Assembly (NCBI RefSeq): GCF_000002985.6
Contig: NC_003284.9
Span: 13,826,001-13,890,000 of the forward strand
Source of the DNA: Caenorhabditis elegans
Taxonomy: Eukaryota > Nematoda > Chromadorea > Rhabditida > Rhabditidae
Length of the DNA stretch: 64,000 nucleotides
Direction of reading: 5' to 3'
The notes under the pieces are model-generated. The model was not told the origin of the DNA. It made no database searches and worked only from the letters and a program-made list of their open reading frames with translations. Of this stretch, positions 49,701-60,796 are shown one piece after another. The translations under genes and the position numbers were made by a program. The stretch's first letter is position 1. The number at the start of each line of letters is the position of its first letter.

Positions 49701-52700
49701 TCAAAAAAGTGTGTATTTTTTACAACACTAAGTAATTTGAGAAATATCTCGAGTTTGTTCGCTTATAAAAATTTCCTGAACACATATGGCAGCTAGGCAA
49801 TAAAAATCGGGAGTATGGTTTTGGAGTTTGAGTTGAGTAATGTGATAGCAATATTGTAATAACTATTTGAACGTTAGCGTGATACTATTTTTAACTTTTG
49901 AATACAAAATCAGGCGCATCTGTTTTCTGATAGTTCCATGTTAATTCTAAATCATCTGACAGAAAAAAACCCATATGAATTGGGTAGAAGAATGAGGAAA
50001 AAAGTGGATCTCTCAGTAGAGATATGTCTGTCTTTTTGGCTCGGAAGGGACACATCAGTCCAAGTATTGGTGTGGGGACCTCTGTCGCTAATTGTGTTAG
50101 TATCGGTTGGTCCTCCTCCTTCCCTATCCCAGGCTCCGAGAACTGCTCCTCTTTTTTGGCAACATTGACTTGCTCCTTCTTTCACATCTTTTCTTCTTTT
50201 TTCTATCCATATTGGAAGAGAAAGGCTGCTGGAGAAGGATAGTGGTCACTAACTTTGTTCTAGAATGAGATGGAGTAGAAAGCCTCTTGTTTTCGTTTTT
50301 TTCTTAAATGCATCAGTGTGTTTTGCTTTCTACGTATCCGAACAGGGTTTCAAATTTCAGTGATCTGACTGGACTATGCAAATGGTTTCCAAAAAGCTTA
50401 TCGGCTTAAAATGCATTAATTTTCGAATTAATTTTAGACGAATGCACTTTCTTGGCCAAACCGAAGGATACATATTTTAAAAGTTCAACCATGCAGTTCA
50501 TTTAAAATTAACTAACCGTCCTTCCAGCAACCCATTGCATAATTTTCAGTCGAGTTTCCAAATCGGGTCTCTCCGTCATTGTTTGCTCGTCAATTGCTTT
50601 CACAAATTCCTGGTAGACACGTGGCGGGCTGAACAGTGATGATGAAGAAGTTGGAAGATCTGATGGTGGCGATTCAACTCCTGATGAACCGTCGGAACCC
50701 AAGTCTGAAAATGGAATTTTGTTGCGGTGAGAGGAGAATGATAAGAGTGTGTGATTCATACAAGATTATCAAAAAGTGACACCGTGGTTAAAGAAAATGT
50801 GAACATAATTTTCAGAACATTATTCTCAGAATACAGAGCACTGGTTTTGAATTTTATCAATAGTTTTCAATAAATTTTGAAAAAAGAACCATTAATTAAT
50901 TAACACTTCACACTGCAAATCAACAGCTTCGAAAAATTTAAATAGAACATTTCTAAAAACTTTACGTAGAAACTAACAACAACTCACAGTGTCGAAATAA
51001 AAGCCTTAGCGGAAAATAGTTGACACCTCTAAGAACCTAATACCTTATCAAATACTGATAAGCACAAATGCTTAAAAGATAAACAATTTCAACAGAAATG
51101 AAAAATTTGATTTAGGTAAACAAAAATGGTTTTCTGAAAACGGTAAAAAGCAATATCTTTATCTTTTGAGATTTCAAGACACTGAGCAGTATCTTACTAT
51201 AGAGATCCACAACTGTTTGATAACATTTTCAAACTTTTATATAGATTTCCTAAGTTGTAACAAACCTGTTCTGTGCTTCCAATCTGTGCTGATCCACTGT
51301 CGATTTATCTCGCGACTAGATCGCTCATCATCTGCATTCCCATTGTCGATATCTAAAAATAGTGCAATATGAAAAACGAGCAATGTACATATATGCAAAA
51401 AGCCTCACCATCATTAATGTGCTGCTTGTGAGCAAGATTCGAATGACCATTTTCCATTATTCTCGGCGAAAATGTCGACCTGAGAGCTGGCGGCGGTGGG
51501 AGAAGGTCTCGAAACGACTTTTTGATGATTGGCGTGGGCCCAGCCGAGCCAATCGTTGTTGTACTTCGTGAAGTTGAATTTCCTGAAAAAAAAATTTGAA
51601 GGTTGTGAATTTTATAGTTTTAAATTAGAAATAGATTCAATAGATCAATTTCTGAAGTGATTGCTAAAAAATATAGATTGATTCCTAACAAATCAACTTA
51701 TCGCTTTTGATTTTCTTTTTGTGGTAGTTTATTTAAATGATTACAGCAACTTCAATTTGCTTTTTAGTTTTATGAATTTAATTTATATTTGAATCAGTAC
51801 ATCTGAACTAGCAACAAAATAAGTAAATCACAAAAAATAGCCAACACCCATTTTCCTCGTCAAGCATCATTATACAAGGAGCATTTCAATGTTTCATTTC
51901 GACATTTTAACCCAAAATCAACAAATATGTACCTCTTGCTATCTTGCTGTCTGTCATTATCGAGTACCAATACAAAAACTAATCACAGAAGGAAAAATGG
52001 AGGGGGAGGGGGGGGGGGCAACAAGTGAAGTAGTTCTAGAGAAGGGAAATGAGTAAGAGGGTTTTGGTGCGTGAGGCGAAAATAGTTTGTTCACCCGGCG
52101 TGGAACAGCGATGAACTTTATTTCAAGATGAGATGGCGCCAAATGAATGAACTGATGAATTTAAATTGGAAATGGAATAAATGAGAAGAGTTTGTAGAGT
52201 GTGTGTGTGTGTGTGTGTGTGCAAATTTTCAAAGTTTTCGATTCAAATTCTGTTTGTTTGTATGTGAATGAAAAAAGAAAGAAAGTGTTTGCTCCGTACG
52301 GAAATTTGATGGAAATGATGGAAATGAAAAGTGGAACGGAAATTTAAGTCTTCTTCATTTTCGCCCCCTGAGGACATTTGACCCCCTAATACCAGGAGAG
52401 GCGAAAAAAAAAAGAAAAACTGACAAAAAGCGGTCGGGCGACATTTGAAACGAAACGTTATTCAATATTCATATTCCACTACTTTTATAGGATTTTAGTG
52501 TCTAGAAAAATTTAGTTTTTGGAATTTGGAATACCAGAATTTTCTGTATAAAAAAATTTTAAAAATTACAACAAAAAAAAATTACAGCCCAGAGGGATCA
52601 CCACCAGGCAGTGTACCTGAATCCCAGATCCGCAGTGCATAGCACTTGAAGAACGGATCGGCCTTTTTTTTTTTTTTTAAACATATTTTCATGAAAACAT

Positions 52701-55700
52701 TGAAATCCGATCTTAATTGATATACAGAAAAAATAGGGGACTAGAAAGCCAAAAAAAAAATCAAAACAGGAAAGTTGATCACTAGCGAAAAAAAACTTGT
52801 AAACTGCAAAATTGAGACAAACTGATGGCTTGGAAAAATTAAATGTAAATTTTAAAAAACACTAGAAAAACATTTTGAAAAAGCGCAAGCGGGGATATTA
52901 TTCAAAATTATTCCTATGATGCTAACCAGAAGTGTGCGGCAAATTCCCCGAATTTGCCGTTTCCCGAGTTTGGCCAATTTGCTGAATTTGCCGAGCATGG
53001 CAGATTTCAAAAAAAGTAGATTAGGAGAACATGCGGAGCTTGGCAAATTTCGAAATTTGCAACACACATCAAACAGTTGACAATACAATTTTGACCAAAA
53101 CTATTGATTTTGTCCCCAAAAATTTAGTATGAAATGACACAAGATGGAATTTTTTTTGATGTTTAAGCAGACACATCACACGGAACTTATTCAGAAACCA
53201 GATATGTGTTATGAACTCAGTAGTTTTCGTGCTCCAGATAATATTTTTAAATGAACTTTTTCCGGAGTTTGTTATGCAAATTTGCCGAACTTGCCGTGCT
53301 TGGCAAATACTAGAAAAAGAAAAAAGATCATAGTGAAAAGTTTCAAAAAACAATTTGTTTTATTGATTATTTTCTGCGGTATATTTTATTTATTCTTCAA
53401 ATTGTCAACAGCTTTACTAAACATGTTAAACAATATAAAACATAATTGTTGATTATGACAAATTTGCAGATCTAGATTTTGTTGGATTAATTTTTGGCAT
53501 TATTTGGCATTATTAGTTTTCTTCGTCAAAAGTCACATTCAACAAGGAAATTTTTGGAAATTTATGAAAATTGAAAATTAATGTTTTTAAAAAAGTAATT
53601 TTTATTAACTTTGTAATGAGATCATCAAGACATGAAATTTTAACTTTTTTTTCAAATATAATGATTATATTCGTTATAATTAAAAGAGAGTCAATTAGTG
53701 TAAATTTTATTTTAAAATTCAATGTCTTAATTCAAAAATGCTATCGAATTAAATTTTAAAAGCATACGACTGGAGCGAAAATCATTTGAAAAGTGACGAA
53801 GTGTGTTTTTATTGAGATTATTAGATTTTTAAGAAAGAAATTGAGTTTGGAAGTTTGAGCAAAAAATTTTTGCTGAAAAAAAACACGGAGGCCTCATACA
53901 AAGGAAGAACACTTTCAGAATTAGCAGAAATTAGAGGAAAATACGCATACAGTGTTTTTCGATTTGGTAACTAGTACGACTTTTCTTGTACAAAAAAGGA
54001 AGCGAAAAACCGAAACGAAAATGAAAATACAAATATTTCGGCCTGTACCTCCTGTGTCGTTCCTTTTTTTTCAAAGAGGCTGGTCGTTATGAATACAACA
54101 AACTGGTCGGCCGATGGACATTGCCGGTCAATCGGGAACAAAAAATGAAGAAGTGTCTACCTCGAAAAGGAGGAATAAGAATAGTTAAATGAAAATGGTG
54201 GTTGAGAAGAGAAGGTTAACCGCACCGTTTTTCTGGTTTTTCATTGTCTTTTACTGACCATATGGTCAAATTCCGTTTGTCTTACACCTATTGAAACAAT
54301 TCAAAATCTATTTTGGAATTTATCATTTTTTATCATTTAGTTAAAATATTATATTTCAGTAAAATTTTAATATATGTTACAAAAAAGGCCAAAATAAAGA
54401 AACGGATGATATTCCCTTATTCCGTTTCTAGAGTGGAATGTATAAATTTGTATGAGGCGCACTTATTTTTATGACCATAATTTTGCCCGTTTCTTTCTTA
54501 TTTTTCCCTCAATATTTCTCTTTTCAATAGACCATTTCATTAGTCACTTCTAAAAGGGACATTTTTTGAGGAGGGAGAAAATATTAGCATAACGTTTCTA
54601 GCTTCAGAATAATTTGTAAAAACCTTTAGTAAAAGCTATCAGCAAAATTTCGAAAAAAATCAGTCAAAGCTAAACCGAATTCAAAAAAAAAAATTTAAAC
54701 TTTCCGAAAATTCCAAAAAAAATTTACAACGATGTTTGGTATTTTCAATGGTAATACAGAATTCCATTTTTACCACTCTTTTACATAAACTTGTGAATAT
54801 GTACTAAACGGGGCTAGCAACTTCTCTGGAACATAATTTGATTTCAAGTTATTTTGTGCTCAAAACTCAGCGCCATGGTATAATTGTTTGGTAAAAAAAA
54901 AACTCTAAAACTATTGCAGTTTTTCAGAAAAAAAAACTCACCATTCCGAATTATATCGTCCAACTGTTCCAAGGCTGATGAGAGAAGTTGGTTGGCTTCG
55001 GCAAAACCATCCATTCTGCTCTGAAAATTTAAAACTAAGATTTTAAAGGCTCAAGATTTTGTTGATATTTATCAAGAAAATCTTGTGATATATGTAAAAG
55101 AAAAATGGTAAGAAAGCGGCTTTTTCAAAGCAACTACCTTGGGTTAAGGTCACGAAAAGGGAGAAGAGAATGTGAGAGGGGTGACGTAATCCCGCGTCTC
55201 AAAATATATACGACTAATATGGGAACATACTGGCTCGTGAGAAACATGCAGATTTGAACAAGATATGATTTTATGTGTGAGTTTTATTTAAAAAATGTGC
55301 TTTTTGAAATTTAAGACAAAGAAAATCCAGTTTTGTCACTTTGAAAAAGTATGCTGTAATTGAACGTGATGGAAATATTGCAGATGGACAGGCCATTTGA
55401 TTAAAAGTAGAAAATGCACAGTGGTTTAATAAAATAGTCAGCTGCTATTATTTGTTTTGGGGATTTATCATAGTTCGAGTTTTACGATTTGTTTGATTCT
55501 TGTAGTCTAGAACGTTTACCCCTTGTTACAAAATTTTTTAAATAAATAGTTATAGCGTTTAAAAATTAAATTCAAACTAAAATCAAATTAAACATAGTTT
55601 TTTTTAACAAAATTTGTGATTAATAGGACCTGAACTAACACGGAAGATACTAGGAAAGTCAATATAAATCAAGCTTTTTTTTGGTCCTTGTTGATTTGGT

Positions 55701-56672
55701 CCTTATTCGAATTACTGATTGAAAATAAAAATTGGAAAACGGTAAATTGTCCATAAACCATATTTTAATTAACAAAACCAATATTGCTTGAATTTCAAAA
55801 GAATCAAGGAACAGCAGTTCTCCGTTGTCAAGCAACATATGCGCTCAAGCCAACCGTTATCTCGGACAATCTTCTTCCTCTCAGTCATTCACCACCAGCT
55901 GCCCTTTCTATTGTGCGAAATTGATGTTGAGCGGCTGGGAGTGCAAGAAACACAACACGTTTTCAACCACAACCATCGTCGTCGAGAGAAGCAACAGAAG
56001 TGCCTAATTCGCGGCAACAAATACAGCCGGCTGGCGGCGGTAAACTACCTTAACCGGGAGAGGGGACAGTTGCACATCCGGGCACCTCTTATTTATGAGG
56101 CTCTTCATGAGAGATTTGTCAATGCGCGGGGTAAAAAGAAAACCGAAATCCTATTAGGAAATTTGATTAATGTTGCTTAAGAAACACTCGTGTTCATTTT
56201 TCTTTTTTGTATTGCTAATTGAATCTTTAAACAATAGCCCGTGTTTGAGAGTTCATGACTATTTCAACTTTTTTCACTCATAGTAATGTGATTATGAAAA
56301 CATTCAAAATTTAGAACTCTATCATTAAGAACCTAGAATACTATAATTACTTTTGAAATATATAACTTGAAAATTCAGTTAGAGAACTGTGGCTTTCTCT
56401 ACCCAATTTTTTACAAAGTCATTTTTCCAAATTCAATGAATGTATACTCTTTTGCAAAAATAAAACAAAACATGTGAATAATGTTGGAGGGCTTAACTTG
56501 AATGTAGATATGTCATAAAACTGACTGCTTTTGATTCAATAATTGGCACGAGAATAGGTATTTGGCAATGCTTGCAATAAGAAAAACCTCGAGGAAATCC
56601 ACTTCCCTATTAGCAACTTACTTTCTGTATTGTAATTGGAACACTACGCCGACGAATATTAGTGTTTGACAT
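39539..56672 (-). CDS. hlb-1: Liprin-beta, long isoform, 997 aa
   Basis: Exons in order: 56622-56672, 54942-55020, 51409-51582, 51266-51352, 50517-50704, 44431-44532, 44263-44376, 43748-43888, 42859-43104, 42448-42761, 42147-42273, 41906-42092, 40590-41296, 40400-40537, 39906-40094, 39744-39854, 39539-39577 (998 codons). Exon 2 has the liprin-beta N-terminal block (LLSSALEQLDDIIRN). Exons 44532-43748 give the conserved coiled coil (LQVSVLSEQVGAQKEKIKDL, KKMDLLAEVSSLKLRYATLE). A Ser-rich linker follows. Three SAM domains then follow: the first two in 40590-41296 (with RWLDDIGLPQYKDVF), the third across 40400-40537 and 39906-40094 (LLRRHLTSHFNQLLGP). Liprin-beta binds liprin-alpha and works at presynaptic active zones and other adhesion sites. 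C. elegans has one such gene, hlb-1. A short 51-bp intron (39855-39905) and a small last exon set the C-terminus. Confidence 0.93.
39855..39905 (-). other. hlb-1: 51-bp symmetric intron in liprin-beta tail
   Basis: The frame is open straight through this stretch, but the ends are GTGAGA and TTTTTGCAG. Removing it joins GRVK to VVKKGF, which matches the spacing of other liprin-beta proteins after SAM3. The length is divisible by three, so retention would add 17 residues without a frameshift. Confidence 0.75.
44533..50516. other. Large intron region of hlb-1
   Basis: Apart from the two internal exons (45712-45997 and 46555-46742) and the likely promoter, I see no gene. Overlapping frames around 44700-45600 and 48300-49700 have no splice or composition support. 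Confidence 0.5.
46743..47760 (-). promoter_or_regulatory. Likely internal hlb-1 promoter region
   Basis: This lies directly upstream (minus strand) of the internal first exon at 46742. The part at 47370-47720 has alternating CTCTCT/GAGAGA runs and lower AT content than the surrounding intron, as often seen at C. elegans promoters. No TATA box or specific factor site is claimed. The inference rests on position and composition. Confidence 0.45.
52199..52221. repeat. (GT)n microsatellite
   Basis: A pure GT run of about 11 units inside an hlb-1 intron. Confidence 0.95.
52582..52678 (+). ncRNA. Candidate structured RNA with T-run end (weak)
   Basis: This GC-richer island in an AT-rich intron contains possible stems: CAGG (52605-52608) with CCTG (52616-52619); AGTGC (52634-52638) with GCACT (52642-52646), enclosed by GATCCG (52627-52632) with CGGATC (52654-52659). 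It ends in 15 T (52664-52678), as a Pol III terminator would. No A/B boxes or PSE were found, and no known RNA is recognised. On the minus strand the same stretch is an open frame of 26 codons plus stop (52582-52662), so a coding or retro-fragment origin is equally possible. Confidence 0.2.
52932..53067. repeat. gtgtgcggcaaattt foldback repeat, diverged
   Basis: It starts gtgtgcggcaaatt, has several aatttgccg units, and ends with the inverted form (gaaatttgcaacacac). A shorter piece lies at 53276-53313, and a better copy at 59740-59868. It is dispersed palindromic DNA with no coding role. Confidence 0.75.
53276..53313. repeat. Fragment of the gtgtgcggcaaattt repeat
   Basis: Units gcaaatttgccgaacttgcc and gcttggcaaata match the middle of the fuller copy at 59740-59868. 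Confidence 0.6.
55788..56180 (+). CDS. Possible nested single-exon ORF, 130 aa (weak)
   Basis: This open frame lies on the strand opposite hlb-1, inside its first intron. Base composition rises clearly between about 55800 and 56150 compared with the flanks. The C-terminal part is charged and free of low-complexity bias (KYSRLAAVNYLNRERGQL, then HERFVNARGKKKTEILLG). A second frame is also open for 60 codons in the first half, so the correct frame is uncertain. No promoter, trans-splice site or poly(A) signal stands out. It may be a small nested gene, a gene fragment or a retroelement remnant. I recognise no family. Confidence 0.3.
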   Translation: MNFKRIKEQQFSVVKQHMRSSQPLSRTIFFLSVIHHQLPFLLCEIDVERLGVQETQHVFNHNHRRREKQQKCLIRGNKYSRLAAVNYLNRERGQLHIRAPLIYEALHERFVNARGKKKTEILLGNLINVA

Positions 56673-57438
56673 GGAAGATGATGAGTATACCATAGTAGGA
56701 CACCACTAACAATCTCCGTGAGAGCTTTACAAAGTGCTCTTTCCTCCAAAAAGACAAAAAGCCGACGGGGACACAAACAGTATAGGTGAGGAGGCGAACG
56801 AGAGGTCTCGAAAGACTAAGTCTTCGATCAAATAGAGAAAATACTCACTGAGCGGCTCGAGTGAGAGAAAGTCGGATTTGCAACAATGGGTGGAAGAAGG
56901 TGATTGTGGTTTGATGATAAAACGGTTGCAAGCCGCTGTGCGTTGTTAACTGTATTGTTTGTTAGTAAAAGATAGGGAAGCTTCGGTAAATTTGGGAACA
57001 ACGCAACATGTTTTTTGTTCGGCTCTTCATCTTCACTTTTTTCTTGGTCATTTTTTTCAAAGAGTCAAGTGGGAAAAGATCAACACTATTTACACATTTG
57101 TATTTTTAGTTTTTGTTCACAAATGTGCTAACTGTGCTAATGTAAGGGTAATAACAAAACATTCAAGATTATGTACTATAATATACACATTTGGTGACGT
57201 GATTCAGCTAAACAAGCTCGATTGGTCAAATGGCTGAAAAAATGACTCCAGCTTACTTCAAGCTTCAAAAACAACGACTTTTTGGCTTAAATACGCATTC
57301 AGAGTAAAAAATGTCTTAACATCAACTTGGGCAAGACTTTATTTTGAATTCGATATGTTAATTTCATTTCAGAAAATATTTATTAGACCCTTAACACTCT
57401 GGACACCAAAAAAGAATCCAAAGTTAGGGTTAACTGCG

Positions 57439-57625
57439 CACGTGGTGCCAGAGTGTCTCATTTCGCTTTGATTTACGTAAATCTACAAAAAATGCGGGAA
57501 AAGAGATGCAGAGTTCTCAACTGATTTTGCAGGGTTAAGAACATGCCGACGTCACATTTTTTTGGGCAAACAAGTCCCGCATTTTTTGTAGATCAAACCG
57601 TAATGGGACAACCTGGCACCTCGTG
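57439..57625. mobile_element. Foldback DNA element with ends near CACG-GGTGCC (187 bp)
   Basis: The left end (cacgtggtgccagagtgtct) and right end (inverted ggcacctcgtg) form imperfect terminal repeats of about 50 bp. Both arms contain 'tttgat-tac' followed by 'acaaaaaatgcggg' in opposite orientation. The unpaired middle has 'cagagttctcaactgatttt'. I know this sequence style as a very common dispersed element in C. elegans. It is non-coding. Confidence 0.8.
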
Positions 57626-59339
57626 ACTGTGTTTTTTTTTAAATATTTAACCGTACTTCAAAAACAATTGCGAAAGTTGGTACAAATTACCTACAACTCC
57701 CGGAAATCAAACCGTGAGGGGCCGTGTTAATTTACGTTTACTTATATGGTACAAGGGTTTTGATAAAAGTTAGGCAGAATTATCTTAAAAACTTTGTACC
57801 AAACTTTGGTTGTGTTCAAGTGTTTCAAAAGATGAGAAGAAAAATTATTGACCTTGCTATAATTGTTCGAAATTTAATTCAGAACCAAATAATTTAATGT
57901 ACCTAAAAAGTGGCAAATTGAGAACTGCAGTATGTTAGTGAAATGGGGCGTTGTGAAAAGAAAGAAGTCAATTGAATGCGTACTGACAGGCAGGAAGAGA
58001 CGTGTACGCCAACACTACGCATAAATGCACAATTAGGCTACTGTAGATATACTTGTGTAGGAAAAAAAGAAACAGTCCAGGGCGATTGAAGCGGAGGATT
58101 AGAGACGTAGACTAACTTTAAAAACCTCGATAGTTTTGATGATGATATAGGGCTATTGTGCTAGTTTTTGAAATGTTCTATAGAATGCCGGTGTTACATG
58201 GAAAAATTGAAAAAAAACAAGCAAGAATTCGAATATTCTATTTATTCTAATTTTAATTTTGTGACGTAAGTGCTTGCGCGATTTAGCACACACATGAAGC
58301 TAGGGTGAGAAGATTATCACAGCCGGCCGCTTCTCCGATAAGCTGTTGATAAAAGAAAAAGGGTTTCGAATCGAAATGGTCGTTTAAAATGATTGAATGC
58401 GTTTTTGTGATGATAAATTGATAAACTGGATTCTGGAAGCTGCCCGTAAGATAACAATAATAAAAAGCAAATTGACAGTGAAAAAAGTATGACGGATGGA
58501 AGCAAATTGTGAAAAAGAAAAGAAGCAAGCTGAATGACAAGAACCCACATATCCACGGCTCTTTATGAGCCGATCATTCGAATGGCCGTAGCAATGGGAT
58601 GGACATATGAGCAGGAAAAAAAAACGCTGAGAAGTGATGTGTGAGAAAAATAAAAAGAGAGTCACAATTCGAAGATGTGATATTTTTGAAAAGTTGTATA
58701 TGTTAAGAGTGGCACACCGAAAATTATTATGCCAGGAGTTATAACAAATCGAAACGGTACGAACGAAAAATTACTGACCGTATTTAACCGATCCCCTTTA
58801 TTAGAATTACTTCCGAGTTGCACTCAAAATGACCGATTGAAAATAGACTTACGGTAAATGGTTTTAAGCTAAAAGAATCTATCTGGAATTCAAAACAATG
58901 TAAAATAAACGTTTACAGGTCTACAACTATCTTTTCAAGTTATTCTACAGGCGACAGAAAGATATTCAATTTCAACACCATGCAGGATCCTGCCGAAATG
59001 CCGGCTGCGTGGTTCAAAAATCGGCCTGTATGATACCTACTTAGAAATAATTTTTTGAACGGAAAAACCAGTGCAAAAACCATTCACTTTTAAAATTCAG
59101 GTTAGGCTTGTAAAAAAAATATTTTTCCCCGAATTACGCTTTACGATATTGATTATCAAAAGTGAGAAAAACTTAATTTTGATTTATCTAATATCACATT
59201 ATCCCCATTAGGCCTAGATGGCCAATCAAATTAAATCATCCAAAAGAAACACAACAAGATACACAAAACACCGCAAAGGAATCGTTGGGGTGTGGGAAAG
59301 ACGTAAAGGGACTGTTGGCTGATAACATTTGTTCGTCGT

Positions 59340-59379
59340 ACACACACACATACACAGACACACGCACACACACACACAC
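59340..59379. repeat. Interrupted (CA)n microsatellite
   Basis: About 19 CA units with three single-base interruptions (T, G, G). Confidence 0.92.
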
Positions 59380-59739
59380 TCTTATCATAAGAAGAGAGAA
59401 AAATGTTGCCTCTTCGAATGTGTATGAATTGGTATGAATATTATTGTAACAACCTTAGGATGGAAGGAAGGAAGAATGGTGGGGGTAGGACATCGTCTTA
59501 ACGGCCTATTGCGTCTAACACACACCTTGGCGGAGAGTGAGAGAGGGAGGGAAAAGACTTTGTACTACATAAATGTGCGATGGGCCGGAGGCAAATTGGA
59601 TTCGATGAGATGGTATATGGACAATTTGTACATTTCATCCAGAGTGTTTTATCGAAGGCGGAAGGAAGAGAGTGGAGAGATTATGTTTAATTTGAGGCTA
59701 AGAATAAATGGGACCTATAAACAATAAGCTTGGTCTACA

Positions 59740-59868
59740 CCAGGGGTGTGCGGCAAATTTGCCAAATTTGCCGAACTTACGGTTTTCCAAGCTTGGCAAA
59801 TATTGGAAAAAGAGATTTGTGGAATTTGCCGAGGTCGACAAATTTTAAGATTTGCCGCACACCGCTGG
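59740..59868. repeat. gtgtgcggcaaattt foldback repeat, well preserved
   Basis: Inverted ends: ccaggggtgtgcggcaaat on the left and ttgccgcacaccgctgg on the right, with aatttgccg units inside. It is about 129 bp and palindromic. Diverged relatives are at 52932-53067 and 53276-53313, so the family appears three times within 7 kb. Confidence 0.85.
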
Positions 59869-60094
59869 TCTTTACCGTTAAGGCAAACTTGAAACAATCA
59901 GAAACTGGATTAAGATTAAAGTGGAAAAAATTGAAATTAAAAGGCCTTTGCATGGAAAAACGGGGTTTCAAAAAACAAATTGATGTATCAGTTTTTGTTT
60001 TTTTTTCTAAATAATATTTAACTTTCAATAATTTAGGACATTTCAAATACCCTATATTCTTTATTAGTTCTCCAACACGTTGCTCAAGTTTGAT

Positions 60095-60107
60095 TGTCTT
60101 TAGTCAT
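60095..60107. repeat. Target-site duplication, left copy
   Basis: TGTCTTTAGTCAT, adjoining the ATT-rich tail of the SINE-like element. It is identical to 60442-60454. Confidence 0.88.
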
Positions 60108-60441
60108 AATAATAATAAATAATAATTGTGCAACGTGCGCGCGTTGAGAGCTAATGGGTGTTGGCCCGACTAGGTCGGGGGGATCTGAGCGACGACGACG
60201 CCCCCATTAATCACCAGACTCGTTGACTGGTCAATGCACTAGGACTTTTTCACCCGGCGCCAGGTATACCGTACGGACCTTTGGCCACGTATCTCACCAC
60301 GGCTAATTTGGGTATCATGCATTGCTATGACCAGCCGACCAACGCCCCGGTCCCAGGGAAGACGATAGTGACCGCTGCGGGGATTGAACCCGCACCATGT
60401 GGGTGGAAGGCGCGCACCTTACCCACTAGACCACACACGTC
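60108..60441 (-). mobile_element. tRNA-derived SINE-like retroelement with 13-bp TSD
   Basis: Read on the minus strand from 60441: a tRNA-like head carries an A box (TGGTCTAGTGG, 60423-60433) and a B box (GGTTCAATCCC, 60380-60390) inside a perfect T-arm (GCGGG/CCCGC), at normal tRNA spacing. A GC-rich unrelated body of about 240 bp follows, and then an (ATT)n-type tail at about 60108-60127. The 13-bp TGTCTTTAGTCAT flanks it exactly at 60095-60107 and 60442-60454. Head, body, simple tail and target-site duplication define a SINE mobilised by a LINE. The D-arm and acceptor stem are degenerate, so it is not a working tRNA gene. The family name is unknown to me. Confidence 0.85.
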
Positions 60442-60454
60442 TGTCTTTAGTCAT
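60442..60454. repeat. Target-site duplication, right copy
   Basis: TGTCTTTAGTCAT immediately before the tRNA-like head (minus orientation). The perfect match to 60095-60107 suggests a fairly recent insertion. Confidence 0.88.
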
Positions 60455-60659
60455 GATAACATATGGTAACAGAAAATTTTGGCACAAAATGTAGTTTTAT
60501 TTGTGTCCCACTGGCCGACAATGTATTTAAATGAATGAATAATCTCCTAATAAAGAACCAACAAATTTAGTAAAAAGTGATAAATCAATGAAAATTAAGT
60601 TCCAGACTCTGCTACACCGAGAAGTTGGAAAAAAATAATTTTAGTTAAAAATGAGCCTA

Positions 60660-60796
60660 GTCTTCCAAAACTTCAAACCGCCATAACTTTTTTTTTTGAG
60701 AAATTTTTAAAACGTCTCATTACGAAATTCGGTAGTTTTGGGCCATTTTAGGTCTAAAAAGGAAAGTCTCAAATTTCGGTACTCCACCTTTAAAAT
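60660..60796. mobile_element. Solo arm related to the TTAA palindrome
   Basis: The stretch with 'cgccataacttttttttt', 'attacgaaattcgg' and 'ctccacctttaa' resembles the right arm of the element at 19068-19651 (same order of motifs, ending in TTTAA). No partner arm is seen, so it is a broken or diverged copy. Confidence 0.6.

Larger units (their letters stand above)
51583..54941. other. hlb-1 intron with repeats and a structured patch
   Basis: It contains an 11-base G run (52008-52018), a GT microsatellite (52199-52221), a conspicuous GC-rich patch ending in 15 T (52582-52678), and two fragments of the gtgtgcggcaaattt repeat (52932-53067, 53276-53313). Nothing else is supportable. Confidence 0.55.
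56673..60107. other. Upstream region of hlb-1 with repeats
   Basis: No gene found. The first 250 bp above the long-form ATG are GA-rich and may hold its promoter. Two foldback repeats (57439-57625, 59740-59868) and a CA microsatellite (59340-59379) are listed separately. Frames at 57-59.7 kb have no splice support. Confidence 0.5.

Noticed and set aside
60366..60441. Functional tRNA gene (Gly/Glu-like head)
   Set aside because: A and B boxes and the T-arm are good, but the acceptor stem and D-arm do not pair and the element continues into a SINE body with a tail and target-site duplication.
60281..60469. 62-codon plus-strand frame with the peptide AGIEPAPCGWKARTLP
   Set aside because: It is the antisense of the tRNA-like head of the SINE. 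Peptides of the AGIEPA type are classic artefacts of translating tRNA-related DNA.
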